A DNA stretch of 64,000 bases from Fallopia convolvulus (Eukaryota > Streptophyta > Magnoliopsida > Caryophyllales > Polygonaceae): NCBI GenBank assembly GCA_964016875.1, contig OZ024719.1, positions 30,614,679-30,678,678 on the forward strand, given 5' to 3'. The position numbers and the translations under genes are program-made. The notes under the pieces were generated by a model that was not told where the DNA came from, ran no database searches, and saw only the letters and a list, made by a program, of their open reading frames with translations. The number at the start of each line of letters is the position of its first letter. Position 1 is the stretch's first letter. This document shows positions 1-12,487 of the stretch, in pieces.

Positions 1-2832
1 ATAAACGTTATATAAATAAACGGATGCTCACGAACGAGACTTGGTTCTTTACTTGAAGATGAAATTGACTAAAAGCGGAATTTTATTTATTGATAAGAAC
101 TTTCATTCATTACATTGAGTGTCGTTTTACAATTATAGCAGTAGAAAGTAAAGCCCATTTAGAAAGGGTTGAAAAGACGTAATTAAAATACAAGTATGTT
201 TTCCCAAGACAACTCATGTGATGATGATTTGCTTGGTTTCAAAAAGGGAAGAGATGGTGCACTGTCTTTAGAATGCCTTGCTCTTATGAGAATTCCTTCC
301 TTCCTTCAACGTCGTCTTGCCTTGACCTTCGATTCTCGCCTAATGCATCTCGAACCTTCTAGACTTCGTCTTTAACACTTCGGTGTACATTCCTACAGTC
401 TGGAATTTGTCGCGAAGGGCGAGAAATACCAGGCAAAAATGCAGAATTGGGGGAATTAATCTAAAGAGACTAAGCAAGTGAGAACGGAACTTCTCAAGGG
501 TATTTCGGTAATTTATAATATTCTAGATATATTATCGGGATGTGTATTAAGGTGTAGGTCTTTATGTGGGCTTATCGGGACGGAGAAGAGTGTATCTCGA
601 GAGGAGATAGCTCGTTAATTGAGTGAAAAACTACGAGATTGTAGACTTCTTTTAGAGTAGGAAGTATGTTGGGAACGTTATTAATTCATACAAGTTTTTG
701 AAAACCTCTCGCGCCCTTGCGAACCGAGAGCCGGATCGATCATTTGAGATCGGTCCGGTTTTGATTTCTTTTAAAGGTGCTTGGGCACTTATCTTGTATT
801 GTGATGAAAACTTTCATTTACGTTAACGTGTTTTAAGAGCGTGGGGGGCCTTGTACCGGCCCGGACCACTGACAGGAACAAAGTTCCGGCACTTAGCTAG
901 GGTGCATACGTCCCTCCAATGCGTAGCAGCGGACATGGATCATGATCGATAAGTCGTAATTTAGGCATGGTGACAATACGACTTTAGTTGGTTATATAGA
1001 GGTGTCGGATTAGGCCCGCACCCCTCACTATTTCATCCAAACCGATCTCGAAAAGAGATCGTAAACAATCAAGGTCACAAACAAGACTAGCATAATAGTC
1101 CTATCAAATATTTAAATAACGGAATAACGATAACAATGGGGTCATTATTTCTAGCAATCGATATTCCTAGGTTCGTTTATTATTAGCAAACAAGTTGTTC
1201 CCAACATCGAGAAATTTCACGAAATGAATTTATTAAGGCTACAAGGAGAAATTCTACTTGCCTTAGCTTTGCGATTGTATACTTACGAATGAACGAGAAA
1301 TGTTGCCTTTAGTCGGAACGGAAACTCGACCTATCGACACGAGAGGTACGGACGAACTTTAATAAAAATTTATTTAATTCTTCTAATGTTTTAAATATCT
1401 CTTACATTCTTTTTATAAGAGAATTAATGCTAAATTATTATAATTAGGTGGAGGTGAATAAAATAATTAATATTCCTTATTATTATTTTTTATTTATAAT
1501 ATCCAAGTATTATATATACTTCTTTATTTTAATTTAATTATTATAAGCTTTTGAAGATCAAGGTTTAACATTATTCAAATTATTAAATACTAATTAACTT
1601 GAAGTTAATATTCCTTTTTGATTAATTGGTTATTCTTTTATTATACAAGTATGTAAGTTGCTAGTATAAAATCCAATAAAACATACTTTCTATATTTCTT
1701 TTCAAAATAATAATTATTCAAATCATTATCATGATATAAAAATCCATTATGCCCTTACCATATTATATCTTTTATTTTTCCTTATAAATATCTTTTAACC
1801 AACTTGATCATAAAAATATCTTTTAAGACTACTTTATCTTATTAAAAATACTTTCCATATTTATAAATCATGTTGATCATGAGAATCATTCCTATGATGT
1901 GAAAAGTCCAAAATGCCCTTTTTGTATTATATATTTATCCATCTCCTTATATACCTTTTATGAATAGTGTATATTATAATATTATAAACTTTTTCCTCTT
2001 ATTATATTTTTTCTTCTTAACATATTTCTTATAATAAGACATGCAAATCCTTTTCATGTTATAAAAGGCATTAAGATAATATATATTTATTCTAGCCCTT
2101 TACTTACATAGTAAGTTTCCAATATTATATTAAAAGTAATTATATCATACGGAGTACTTTCCCTATATGAAAGATAACAATAAAATTCAATTATTTTAAT
2201 TATAAGTTTTTTTTCCCAAACTAGAAATACTTTTGGGCCTAAAATCAGCCCAAAAATAACCCAAAAGGATTAGCCCACAAGAGCATATCAACTCCTTCTT
2301 CTCCAATGTACGTACAAAAACCAGAGAGCAGGAGGATAGAACGAACGACGGACAAGGCTGGACGGAGGTGGCGGAGCACTGGCAAGGGGCGGCGACGTCG
2401 CGCGCGTGGTGGTGGCGGTCGTCCGGTTCCATGGTGGTCCGGTGAGGCTAGGGTTCCCTAAACTAGGGTTTGTGTGGTGTTTGGAAAAAAATCAAGAAGT
2501 TTAAATTTTTGATTTGGGCTGAAAATTGACTTGAATGGGAGTGAATTTGGACGAAATTGAAAAGAAAGAAGAGAGGTAATTGTTGTGTGATTTTTCCTCT
2601 TGATTCTACCCCTTTTATAGTGAAATTTGAAGCTTCTCTTGATCCATGGCAATGGGAATTGGCCATTGAAGAGGAAGAAGGTTGATATCTATTGGTGGGG
2701 GGGTGTTAGTTTGGAATGACACTTGATGATGCAAGTTGGATGGTCATTGAATAAAAAAAAATGGAGAAGGCAGGCTAAACTTCTCATTCACTGGTTAACG
2801 TCAATTCATATCAAACTTGGTTTGACTTGTTT
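1..2832. other. AT-rich intergenic DNA, no gene recognised
   Basis: Seen: long AT-rich stretches, especially 1380-2200, and two GC-richer patches near 690-1080 and 2290-2460. Short open frames exist, but none resembles a known protein, and the GC-rich frame near 2200-2430 looks like composition only. The patch at 700-1080, with runs of CCGG and GGCCCG, may be retroelement-derived, but I found no domain, primer-binding site or terminal repeat to support that. Confidence 0.6.
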
Positions 2833-2869
2833 GAAGAAGAAGAAGAAGAAGAAGAAGAAGAAGAAGAAA
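2833..2869 (+). repeat. (GAA)n microsatellite
   Basis: About twelve uninterrupted GAA units seen directly. It lies about 45 bp upstream of a SINE-like element and has no gene context. Confidence 0.9.
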
Positions 2870-2910
2870 AGGATAGTTTATTATTAAAAGAGTGGGATTA
2901 TGAGTAGATG

Positions 2911-3015
2911 AGTTACAATAGCCTAGCGGTTTGAGGAGTGTTTGATAGCTTGAAAGGAGTGAGAGAAGTGAGAGGTCTCGGGTTCGAGTCCCGACTTTTC
3001 TTGACTCCTTTTTAT
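2911..3015 (+). mobile_element. tRNA-derived SINE-like element
   Basis: Seen: a box A-like stretch, TAGCCTAGCGGT, at 2919-2930 and a perfect box B, GGTTCGAGTCC, at 2981-2991. The 50-bp spacing is longer than in a real tRNA gene. The GTCTCGGGTTCGAGTCCCGA environment and the T-rich 3' flank are typical of plant tRNA-headed SINEs. No cloverleaf can be drawn, so this is not a functional tRNA. Family not assigned; the 3' limit is approximate. Confidence 0.6.
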
Positions 3016-3043
3016 TTAATTTGTCTTATACTATTTTTAGTCT

Positions 3044-3381
3044 TGTAACACTCCACTTATTAATAAAATTTCGAAAATTATAACACTCTATTTTATCTGA
3101 ATAACTTTTATACTTTAATAATCTTTGATAACATTTTTATAATTTATTATGAAAATTATAAAAATAATTTAACTCTCTTTTTTAAGAGAAACTACTTAAA
3201 TAATTACCCGACTTGCTTGATATATTTAATTAAATTCTTAATTGTCATTGTAGTAAACTTTTATAACCTTTCATAATATAATATCAGATTATAAAGATTA
3301 TTAAATTCTCTATTTTAGAGAAAAAAAATTTATTGGAATAAATATCCATTTTATTATATTTTGAATTTAGTGGATATTACA
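3044..3381. mobile_element. Small AT-rich element with imperfect terminal inverted repeats
   Basis: The stretch begins TGTAACACTCCACTTA and ends with TAGTGGATATTACA, so the ends are imperfect inverted repeats of about 15 bp, and the outermost bases are TG and CA. The 338-bp interior is very AT-rich and has no ORF. It could be a MITE or a small solo LTR. I saw no convincing target-site duplication. It directly abuts the truncated Athila-type fragment on its right. Confidence 0.35.
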
Positions 3382-3384
3382 CAC

Positions 3385-4288
3385 TAGGAAAGAGCTTGCT
3401 GGTCTGAGAAACATGCTCTTCCATGTCAACTGCCCCATGAGCTTGTGCTATGAGTGGCTCCTACACATTCAGGAGGAAAACAAAAGAGATTTGGGATGGT
3501 TGCATGGTGGCCCAATTAGCTCTTGCTCTGGGCACTAACTTGTCTAGGTATTCTTCTTATCCGCCTCAGCCACTTGATACCGCTTACTGGGTCACGAGCA
3601 AGGTGACTTTGACTCTAGCAAGGGTAGATCTCCTCCATGTGCGTAACTGGTTCAACACTTGGTCTCCCACGCCCAACTACTGATTATCGATGAGGAGGAT
3701 GAGCCACTCTTACGTCGGAGACGGCTGCATTTCGAGCATCCGGAGCCGCCTATAGGGGTCGATAACGACCCTTCTCCCCACGGTAACGACCCTTCACCCT
3801 TCCCAGATCACTTCGGTATCGACCCCAACAAGTTCAATACCGACCCTCCAGTCTCCCACCATTTCCCCTCTAGACCCATCGGTATCGATCCTATCTGGTT
3901 CGGTACTGACCACATAGGCTACCCACCACTCTCTTCTGCAACCTTCGCTACCGACCCCCACGGGATCGATAACGACCCCTTGTTGGCCCCTCGCTTTCCA
4001 CCGACCTTCCTCTATATCATGTCAGTCATCCTGGAGAAGAAAACTCGAGCTCTGCGGCGCCACCATCATGGTACAATGACCTTCTCTAGAGGATGGACAT
4101 ACTACAGTATGGTCAACTACGGATCTATGACAAGGTCAGTCAAGTTTCATGACCGGTATGAGGAACACCGACGGATGGACGATGCGCGTTGGAGGGCGAA
4201 CGATGCTCGTTGGGAGATGAGTGATGAGCGCTGGCAGTCGACAACCGAGTTCATGCATGGGATGAAGTCTCATTTTCCACCTCCTTAG
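3385..4288 (+). pseudogene. 3' part of an Athila-type ORF1, truncated and frameshifted
   Basis: Reading frames here encode the C-terminal half of the ORF1-like protein found intact on the minus strand at 53818-55635. MLFH near 3410 matches MLFHTDKPMN of the intact copy. After frame breaks, a 209-codon frame (3659-4288) ends with a basic/acidic region rich in RW and ER, then a stop. Upstream ORF1, gag and pol are missing, so the element is 5'-truncated. The stretch 3750-3980 encodes low-complexity IDP/NDP peptides because it is built of the dispersed short motif described separately. Family: ATHILA ORF-1 (inferred by comparison within the window and from known plant elements). Confidence 0.6.
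3750..3980 (+). repeat. Cluster of TCGGTATCGA / TACCGACCC motif copies inside the ORF1 relic
   Basis: Seen: TCGGTATCGA at 3813-3822 and 3879-3888, ACCGACCC near 3839, TCGGTACTGA at 3900-3909, CTACCGACCCC near 3948, and GATCGATAACGACCC near 3964, plus GATAACGACCC and GGTAACGACCC near 3760-3793. They are the same sequence class as the inverted-repeat module in this element's LTR (6284-6331). Confidence 0.7.
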
Positions 4289-5850
4289 TGATCAACTATC
4301 TATTTCATCAGCTTCAGTGTTTTGTGAGTTTCTTTTCTTCTTCCTCTTTATCTTTTTATTGTCTTTTCTTTTATAGTGAGGACATTGTTTTGCTTAAGTA
4401 TGGGGTGGGGGAAAAGAAAACACAATTTTTATGTCTTTTTATGTCTTTTTATGTCTTTCTTTGAGTTTCTTTGTGTATTTTTGGATGGATTGTACTTCAC
4501 TTAGATGTCCTAATATATTGCTTTAAGTTGTTTGATCATGTAATTCCTTTACCATGTTCTGGATAATTTTATCCCAAGTCTACCATGATATTATTTTTAT
4601 GTGAAATTTTAGCTTGTGATGTAATTGAGCACATATGACTTTAGGGAGGAGTTAATTGCAATCCAACAAAAAATGCTACCTAGTGAGTTGTTTTTGGCCT
4701 TATAGGTAGAACATCAAAAATCCCTCTACTTTTCTTGTGTGATTTACTCTTCTTGCTCATATTATCTCTTAACATTGATATGGTTATCTATTTATTGAGA
4801 CTTTTATGAGATATTAGTTCATTACATGTGTTGTCAAATGATAGAGAACTTATTTTTAACCCACTTTTTATCCTTTCTTTTTACCTACCCTTATCATTAT
4901 TCCTCTTTTTGAAACCAAATTAAGCCTGAAGTCTTTTATTTGTAGCTCCACAAAAATTCTTCCCTAGCCAATGTTAGCTTGACCCTATCCCTGGATTAGG
5001 ACTTAGTGTTGGTTATTATGATTTTTGTGGAGTGAGATGTGTTTGGTTCAAGTGTGGGGTAATATGGGTTGGTTATTTATTTATCTCGTAAAGTTTATTA
5101 TGTAAAAGGATTTTGGCTCTTAATAAATGCACCAAGTATAGTAAGAAAAGAGAAAAAAATCAGAAAATCGGAAGAAAAAAAATGAGAAAAAGCAATGAAA
5201 AAATGAAGAAGTTGTGAATAAAATGTGCAATGAGCCAAAATTTCCTTGTTTTTATTAAGCGAGATTAGTTGGAATATTATGGGGGTTGAAAGAAATTAAA
5301 GTGTTCTTCATGATTAGTGAGTTTGGTTGTTGTTGAAAAAGTCTGGGTGAAGTTGTGTTGTAAGTTTAGAAGTCTTAATTCCCGTATTTTTAGCACCACA
5401 TAGCCTAAATAATTCCATGCTTTATTGTTTATACCAAGCCCCGTTACAACTCGGCCGAATTGAGTCTTCTTGGAACTCTTCCATTGAGCCTAAGTTCTCT
5501 TGATGGTTTTCATATGTTTTGACATCTCCGGTGGAGAGTTTGGTGATATAAGTAACAATGTCTATGTAGTTTTTGCATATATGATTGAGTTGAGAGTTAT
5601 TATTCTAAACCTAAACACATTGAGAGTTGAGAGTTACACACATACACCCTTGTGAGGTTGGATTTTGGTTGCTTTGCTAAAGGTTGCTCATATATGTGTG
5701 ATGACGTTAGATTCACTTGTCTATTTCTTCTACTTGTACTTAATGATGTTGCTTTTTGACAAGGGCTAAGACTTGAAGGATGTGTTTATTGGTTTTGGTT
5801 AATGTCTTGTTGATTGCTTGAGGACAAGCAAGTCTAAGTATGGGGTATTT
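4289..5850 (+). other. 3' untranslated region of the truncated Athila-type element
   Basis: Noncoding. Near 4398 there is AAGTATGGGGTGGGGG, also present just after ORF1 in the intact right-hand element (near 53700, minus strand). At 5817-5850, GCTTGAGGACAAGCAAG followed by TAAGTATGGGGTATT is nearly identical to the sequence before the right-hand 3' LTR. These shared landmarks place the LTR boundary and show that both elements belong to one lineage. Confidence 0.65.
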
Positions 5851-6990
5851 TGATGTTCGACTTTTCAGTTATGTTTTTAGGGTGTGTTTTTAATGTGTTT
5901 GAGTTCTTTTCTTTAGGTTTTGTGTTTTGTTTGGAGTCGTTTGTGTAGGTTTTCGTATTTGCTCAAGATATGGAATCTACATAAACTTTGGTGATGTTTT
6001 TGAGGAAAGGAGCAAAGCCGAAGAAAAGCATTTAAGGAGTGGAGTGGAATGAAGCCAAAAGAGAAGTGAGGAATCAAGTTCAAGCCAAGTATAAAGTTTA
6101 GAGTATCGTTACCGAGCCTTAAGATGAAGAAACGAAGCAAAATCAAGGAGTAACGACCCCCTAGCGAAGTATGCTCTCAATTACGAGCCTGTAAACAATG
6201 TTGAAGGGGGTCGGTACCGCGGTGCTTAGGGTTGGTACCAAGGCAGTCAAAAGAGAAGAAGTTGGAGGAAATTCGAAGAAAACCCTACCGACCCTGACGG
6301 AGTCGGTACCGAGGCACTCCGTGTCGGTAGGGACAATCCGAGTCGGCGCTTTTAAATATATTTTATCCTTTTAAGATAGGTTCCTTAAGAGGTTTATCTT
6401 TATAAGATTTATATCCTTAGGAGTAGCTTTAGTTTTAGTATAAAAACCCTTGTTATCTTTAGTTTTCTCTCTCTAGTTCATATCACACACGTTAGTTTTT
6501 AAGAGGAAGTTGAGACACACGATTGGATTGAGATTGAAGAACGATTGATCCCGGTCGTAAGTTTACTTTTAATTGAATTTAAATTGTTTTCAATCATGAT
6601 TATGAGTGAGTAGTTCTCTTCTTTCTAGGGTTGGGGTTAATCCAATAATGGTTGTGTTTGCTTGCCTTTGATCATGATTTAATTGTTTCTATCATAAAAC
6701 TCTTCTCTTTTTCTTAAATCATTAATCGAAAGATAAGGAATTTCTCGTTCTTAGTTTGAATCGAAAGAGGTAAACTTTGAATCAGAGTAATTAATTAGCG
6801 TTTCAAAACGAAAGTTGAATAAATCCTAATTAAGGTTTGAGAAGAGATAATAAAGTTTATTAATTTAACGAAAATTAGTGAATTTACTTGCATGGTTGAC
6901 GAAAGTTGACAAATTTATGTGATAAAAGCATGAACTTTGTGTTTCATTTGGCATTGGCATACATGATTGTTGTTGTGGTGATACCTAAAC
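5851..6990 (+). mobile_element. Athila-type LTR (3' LTR of the truncated element)
   Basis: The left edge is fixed by homology: the G-rich tract GTATGGGGTATT is followed by TGATG, as at the right-hand element's LTR. The interior has several TCGGTACCG motifs (6211-6331), a pyrimidine-rich stretch near 6460, and AT-rich DNA. The right edge is not resolved; homology signals fade near 6950-7000, and no primer-binding site follows, as expected for a 3' or solo LTR. No ORF in it is credible. Confidence 0.55.
6284..6331 (+). repeat. LTR module: 10-bp palindrome inside 9-bp inverted arms (GGTACC type)
   Basis: Left arm CCTACCGAC (6284-6292), 10-nt spacer, palindrome TCGGTACCGA (6303-6312), 10-nt spacer, right arm GTCGGTAGG (6323-6331). 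The arms are exact reverse complements and the centre is self-complementary. The arrangement matches the module at 51678-51727 and 60407-60456 in the other Athila-type element, with different bases. Confidence 0.85.
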
Positions 6991-7504
6991 CTTATAATTC
7001 TCTAACATTAAACAAATATCTATTTAGTATAACAATATTTTTTGAAATTCCTTATACAAGTATTTAAAATTAAAGATAAAATATTTAAATTATTTTAAAA
7101 TAAATATAAATATTTTAGCATATATCTTTTGACGAATTTATTTATAGATACATAGTGATTTTCTTTTATAAAAAAATTAATGATGAATATTTATAATTTT
7201 TAAAATTAATAAAAATGGATATAAAATATTTAATAGACATATTGAAATATTTAATAAACTCTAAATTTCCGTACATAAAAAACAATAAAATATGAAGAAT
7301 ATAATATTTGATTAAAAAATTATATACCTTATACAAGCAATAAATTACTTATATTAAATTTTATATTACATTTTTATTTATTTATTTATTAATATCCTAT
7401 TTATAATCTATATATAACAATAAAAAGTTGTGTACGAATCGCATTTATTGCACTTGATAAAAAAATTAAACATATTAATTTAATTATATTATATGTCAAG
7501 ATAA
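6991..7504. other. AT-rich DNA, no feature recognised
   Basis: Very AT-rich sequence with no ORF, repeat or motif that I can support. Confidence 0.6.
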
Positions 7505-7600
7505 GTTTCTTAGCTCAATGGTTAAATAAGGCTTTGTTCTTTCTAATGAAGAAGGTCTAAAGTTCGAACCTCCAAATAATCACTTTAACCTTTTTTGCCA
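7505..7600 (+). mobile_element. tRNA-like SINE head
   Basis: Seen: box A-like TAGCTCAATGGTTAA at 7511-7525 and box B-like AGTTCGAACCT at 7561-7571, followed by a T-rich stretch near 7590. The acceptor stem does not pair, so this is not a tRNA gene. Most likely a decayed SINE, different from the one at 2911. Confidence 0.5.
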
Positions 7601-8527
7601 TTTCTCCACAATCAACCTATTCTAACTAAATTTCCAAATTCATTTATGGTTATTTCTATTTTATGTCCAAATTCAATTTGTGGTTTTTAATTTGTATAAT
7701 TATAATTATAGTTTTTATTATTGTAAATACATTACTTAGCTGAATACATACGTACTCAAATCATATAACTGTCAAACAATTTTGTTCCACCTTTTTAGCA
7801 ATATAGTCTTATGCTAAAAAATTATCCGTGGTAACTTTGGATAATAATCCATTCAAATTAGTACCCCAAATTAATACCACATATTGAAAATAAAAATAAA
7901 GCAATTTTCTCAAATTCTAACAATCATCCAGTTTTACTACAAATAAATACAATTAGCCCCTTAAGCGATGTGGGTGTTTAATAGCAAATTAGACTATTTT
8001 CTAATGTAGATAAAATCATCATGATATATAATAGACTAATCCTTACTTAAGAGAACGTTAATATATTTATTGTATCCAATTATAACCGAATCATATCAGC
8101 TTCTCAAATAATTTTGTGAACATCGTTTTTAACAGTATAGTCTTATCCCAAAAAATTGTGATAACTTTGAATAATAATCCTTTCATATCAATACCACATT
8201 TAACATAAAAACTGATCAACCTTTTCATATCCTAACAACCATCCACTTTGACTACAAATAAATACAAAATTATTTAAAATTCAAAATTTAAAAAGAAATT
8301 TATCATCCATAATGTGGCTCATTCAAATCACAATAATCTAGCCCAAATTACTGGCCAAGTTAAACCATAAGAGTGACCAACAATAGTAACGTCTGTTTTC
8401 AAAGCATAACGTTTTTTTGCTACTCCATATAAATAAATTGGTCGACAATAATAATCCTCTCACCAAGCATTCACTCCAATAAACCCCTTTCTTCATATCT
8501 GTCTGGCAACTGCAAACCAACTCAACC
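7601..8527. other. AT-rich DNA with a diverged internal duplication
   Basis: No gene. The stretches near 7790-7950 and 8120-8270 share phrases (AATATAGTCTTATGC with ACAGTATAGTCTTATCC; AACTTTGGATAATAATCC with AACTTTGAATAATAATCC; ACAAATAAATACAA), so a segment of about 150 bp appears duplicated about 325 bp apart and diverged. Confidence 0.45.
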
Positions 8528-8662
8528 ATGGCGACGAGTGTAATCCATCAACTGATTCAGTCTATAGCAGGTGTCAATGCAAAATTAACAATCATGCTTT
8601 GTAGGGTTTAGGACCCATTTTGGAAAATTCTTGAGCACCGATTTTATTTTCTCGGACTCCAA
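8528..8662 (+). pseudogene. Possible first exon of a decayed RPA70-like gene
   Basis: A frame starting at the ATG at 8528 reads MATSVIHQLIQSI, then a stretch ending LTIMLCRV, an in-frame TAG, and DPFWKI, and ends at CCAAG|GTATAA, a good splice donor. Plant RPA70-like OB folds carry a CRxW motif at this place, so the TAG could be a mutated Trp codon. The link to the RPA-like exons at 11499-11906 is inference. The similarity is short and could be chance. Confidence 0.25.
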
Positions 8663-8859
8663 GGTATAAATGCATGCTCTATATATTATGCATATCATTT
8701 TCCGTACCTCATTTGTATATATGTGTTAACATTAGAATTTTTTATGATAGTGAAATTCCTGCTTTGAAATATTTTTCCGTTCGTACCAGGTAAATTTGCC
8801 CCCATTTAATTAGAAAATTTCCAGATTATTATTAACAAAATTTACATCTTGTATTTAAA

Positions 8860-8888
8860 CTAGGATTAATGCCCGTGCTATGCAAGGG
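8860..8888 (-). mobile_element. Helitron-type 3' terminus (minus strand)
   Basis: Read on the minus strand: a stem with arms CCCTTGC and GCACGGG (one mismatch, 3-nt loop, 8872-8888), 8 nt, then CTAG (8863-8860) followed by a T. This is the known 3' end of plant Helitrons: a short GC-rich hairpin, about 10 nt, CTRR, inserted before T. The element body would lie to the right. I found no 5' TC terminus. Confidence 0.5.
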
Positions 8889-11498
8889 TCATGATTAATT
8901 TAGAGATAATATATTAAATAATATCTAATACTAACATAAAAGTAAGTGAATATGAATGGTTTGAATTTTATTTTATTTTTACAATGAGTTATTTGAGTCA
9001 TTTTTGTCTTCTAAATAAGTTTGTTTTCAAATTAGAAATTATTTAGGAGACATTGAGTTTTTCTTGAGAAACTGGTTAAATAATTTCTAAAACTCATCAT
9101 AGTCTTTATTGACGTGCACATTTTTTTATGGCATGCACAAATTTGATGATATGCAAAGCTTTATTTGTAAATGTAAAATTAAAAAAAAATTCAACCATAA
9201 GAAAGTGATGCTTCAAATTAAATCAAAATTGACCTGCTTAATCGATTTATTAATGGTATAGTAAAAACCCAGAATTGTTCAAGATCAAGTTACTGGGATG
9301 CTTACCATGAATTTTTGGATAATTTTTGTATAGATGTTATGGTTAGAAGAATAATCATAATTTTAAAAGTGTAAGGTCCGACCATGGATTATTGGTTAGT
9401 GAACAATATTTGTTGATCTTTGCTAAATAGTCCACTTAAGGCTCTTTTATGGCGTTTGTAATCTAAGTCTTCTATGGGCTATGGCAAGTAAAAAAAATTA
9501 TACTTCAACCAAAAAAAATGTAAAAAAATTATACGTCTTGTTGTTATTGCAACATATTTATATCAATATAAATATATTAATTGTATATTTTATGACATAA
9601 TTAAGTTAAATGTTCATATTTAAATAGGTGGAACTTTGTAACCGATGTGGTATTTTTATAACTAATATATGCATTGAGGTAGGCATATTAGCAACAAATA
9701 TGGTGTAACTCTAGCATTGCATTTAGCATTTAGCTTTTTGTCATTAATCTGTTGAATATGAGGGATCATTTAGCTTCGAAATCTAGAAAAGTGTACCAAA
9801 TATAATTTACATACATTGAGTCAACATTGATAAATATTTTAAACATAAACGTTAGTTGTGTCTTCATAATCACAACCAAAGGATAAACCAAATTTGATAT
9901 TTAATTAATTAACAACAAAATTAACTCAATATATTCTCAAGATATAGGAGCTCATCATATTTTTATTGAACAAATCTTCAATATATACATATTAAAATTC
10001 AATCACACTTTTATTAATCCCGAGGTCGCATGCTTTCTTCACTTGAAGATTGTTCTTCTCGAATATTGGCATCAACTGCTAATTTTTGTCTATAATATAT
10101 GTACACAAAAAGTATATAATTTTTTCCCTTAGTCAATGTACGTAGGTTTATACACAAACTAAATGTATTTCCCCTAAAGAAACTTACATCGTATCGGAAG
10201 ACGAACGATATCATCATTTAGCAAGTATGTCGATTTTATCCTTGTATGAACATACAAAAAAAAATATTAGTACATAAAAAACACAAAAAATACTACCGAT
10301 CTCTATACATATATTATTTTTTAGCGGAGACACCTCCTCTATCAAAATTAACGAATCAATCAATCACCTCCTCTGATCACCCTATAACAATTAAAAAAAT
10401 CAAATCAGCTACTAAATAATAATCAAAATAGAAGTGGATCGATTGGAGCCACTTGGGCAAACATATATTATGACTCACCTATATTTAACCATAGTGGGAA
10501 TATTTTTAGGTCTTGAACCCACATAAAATCGAACAAAAACACTTCTTCATCTATCTCTTCCTCTTCCGATCAAAAAGAAAATCTATCTCTTCCTCTCACG
10601 CAAACTCTAAAAACACACATATATATATATGGTAAAAAAATCAGAACAAATATTTTATTAATTTAAATAGTCTTGAAAGTCATACGTTACGCATTCTTCA
10701 ATTTAGTATATAAGTTACTCACCCAACCTAAATTAATTATATTGAAGTATATGAGTGATGAATCATACGTTACATTTTATAAGCGGGCATGTTAATTATA
10801 ACTAAATAGGGGGAATTTAATTAAGAATATGTTACAATACAACATTGGATCATCTCTTGACCAAAAAGCCTATCGTTTTAACTTCTTTTAATTTGCTAGC
10901 TCTTTTTTTATTAGTTGAGAAAGAAATGATATTTTGTTGTAGTGATTTTCCATATAAAATAAAATATATTTCTTCTTTAGTATATTTTATTGATAAAAAT
11001 TCGTTAGTATATTTTTATCAATTAATTATGAAAATATGTGATTTATATATTTTAATTATTTTAAGAAAGTAAATTATTCTTATTATTTGTATTATTATTT
11101 AATTTGGGTTTAAATGTCCTTAATTATGTGTTGACTATGGGGTTCACATTGTAACATCTTGAGAATGTGAAAGGATATTATGAATGGATATATGTATATA
11201 TATAGTATATAATATAAATATATAGACTTTAAATGTCCCACAAAAAATGTGAAAGCCTATGGGCTTCACATTGTAATATGTTTTGAACGCTAAGGGTGAT
11301 ATGAACGTTAAAAAAATAGCATTAATCATGCTCATCAACATCAAACATTTTTGTTCAATGTTGATTTGAATTATATTAGATGACCTCTTCATTATAATAG
11401 TTGTCTAATTATATATTATATATAAAATGTGGGGCATTAATTATCATTGAGATTTAATCTTATAGGTTTATAGATAGAAGATTTACACATGTATGCAG
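8889..11498. other. AT-rich DNA, no coding gene recognised
   Basis: No convincing gene. Short open frames on both strands are AT-rich and do not resemble known proteins. A plausible origin is the interior of decayed Helitron-type elements bounded by the termini at 8860 and 12864, but nothing in this stretch proves it. Confidence 0.45.
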
Positions 11499-11906
11499 AT
11501 TCATACTACAAGTTGATTTTGAGGATAAGAAGGGTTCAACTATTGACACTCTGTTTGACGGCACAGTTCATAAAGTAGTCAACAAAACAGTAACTCAAGT
11601 CATTGAAGAAATGGTTGGCGTGCATAGTTAAAGTTTTCTAATTTATCTAAATATTATAACCTTAGTGTCATCTCTAATTCTTTTAAATTCATTAGGAGGG
11701 AAGTGTTGATTTTATGTTACCATATGTTTTACAAAATCTGAAGATGACAAGGCACATTGTTGAAATCAAAACACAAAATTATTATTCCCATGGAAGTTTT
11801 GAACTATTTACATGTAATGATGTCTTCCTCACATCAACAAAACAGGTGTGGCAAATGGATAACTCTTCTAATTCGCCTTCCATGTTAAAGATATTGAGTA
11901 ACAACT
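11499..11906 (+). pseudogene. Relic of an RPA70-like single-strand DNA-binding protein
   Basis: After a splice acceptor (TGCAG at 11494-11498) a frame reads LQVDFEDKKGSTIDTLFDG, then VHKVVNKTVTQVIEEM, ending with TAA at 11629. This resembles an OB fold of the replication protein A large subunit, where a strand with ExD, then LFD and K-TxxE follow one another. After a possible short intron, 11694-11906 continues with LQNLKMTRHIVEIKTQNY and FELFTCNDVF, like the next RPA strand set. Stops and missing exons show it is dead. Plant Helitrons often carry RPA genes, and a Helitron 3' end lies downstream on the same strand (12864). The family call is from memory of motif spacing. Confidence 0.35.
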
Positions 11907-12487
11907 ACTCAAAGGTCTACGATGCCTGGGCTCTCCACATACCACTACCACTACCAGTCTGCCACTGCCTTCCGTATCCATATTTTACTATCCCTGACTA
12001 TCCAATTTTTGTTATGTTGTAAGACCTTATTAAAAACAGAATATTATAAACACAAAATGAAGCTACAAAAGCAACATGGTATAGGCCCTCCAGAACTATT
12101 AGTACATATAGCTACCTTCAATTGGGTTATGAATATGTTATACATCTTCACATATTGCATGACATATGAATCTCCAAAACTCAGAGTTCCAACCTGTTGA
12201 GAGCGAACAACTTAAAAATTTTAATTTTATTTTAGAGGAAAAATAGAAAAAAATATCACAATCCTATAAGAAAACAAGATACCTTATTCAACAACTAGCA
12301 ATCCAGATAACAATAAGTTGCCACAGGAAATGCCTTCAAAACTACTTTATACCTTTAAAATATTACGCAACATGAGTTTAATTGCTACTATTTTCATAAA
12401 CATCATTAAAATATTGGCTTTTATACTAATCTACCAAATACCTTTAAAATTGACTATTTCATTTGTTCACTTTATTTTAACTACCTG
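11907..12487. other. AT-rich DNA, no feature recognised
   Basis: Nothing I can support; short frames only. Confidence 0.5.

Noticed and set aside
2911..3015. tRNA gene
   Set aside because: Boxes A and B are present, but the spacing is too long and no acceptor stem forms; SINE-like instead.
3450..3683. A host gene start at 3450
   Set aside because: Frame corresponds to ORF1 sequence in a shifted frame; part of the retroelement relic.
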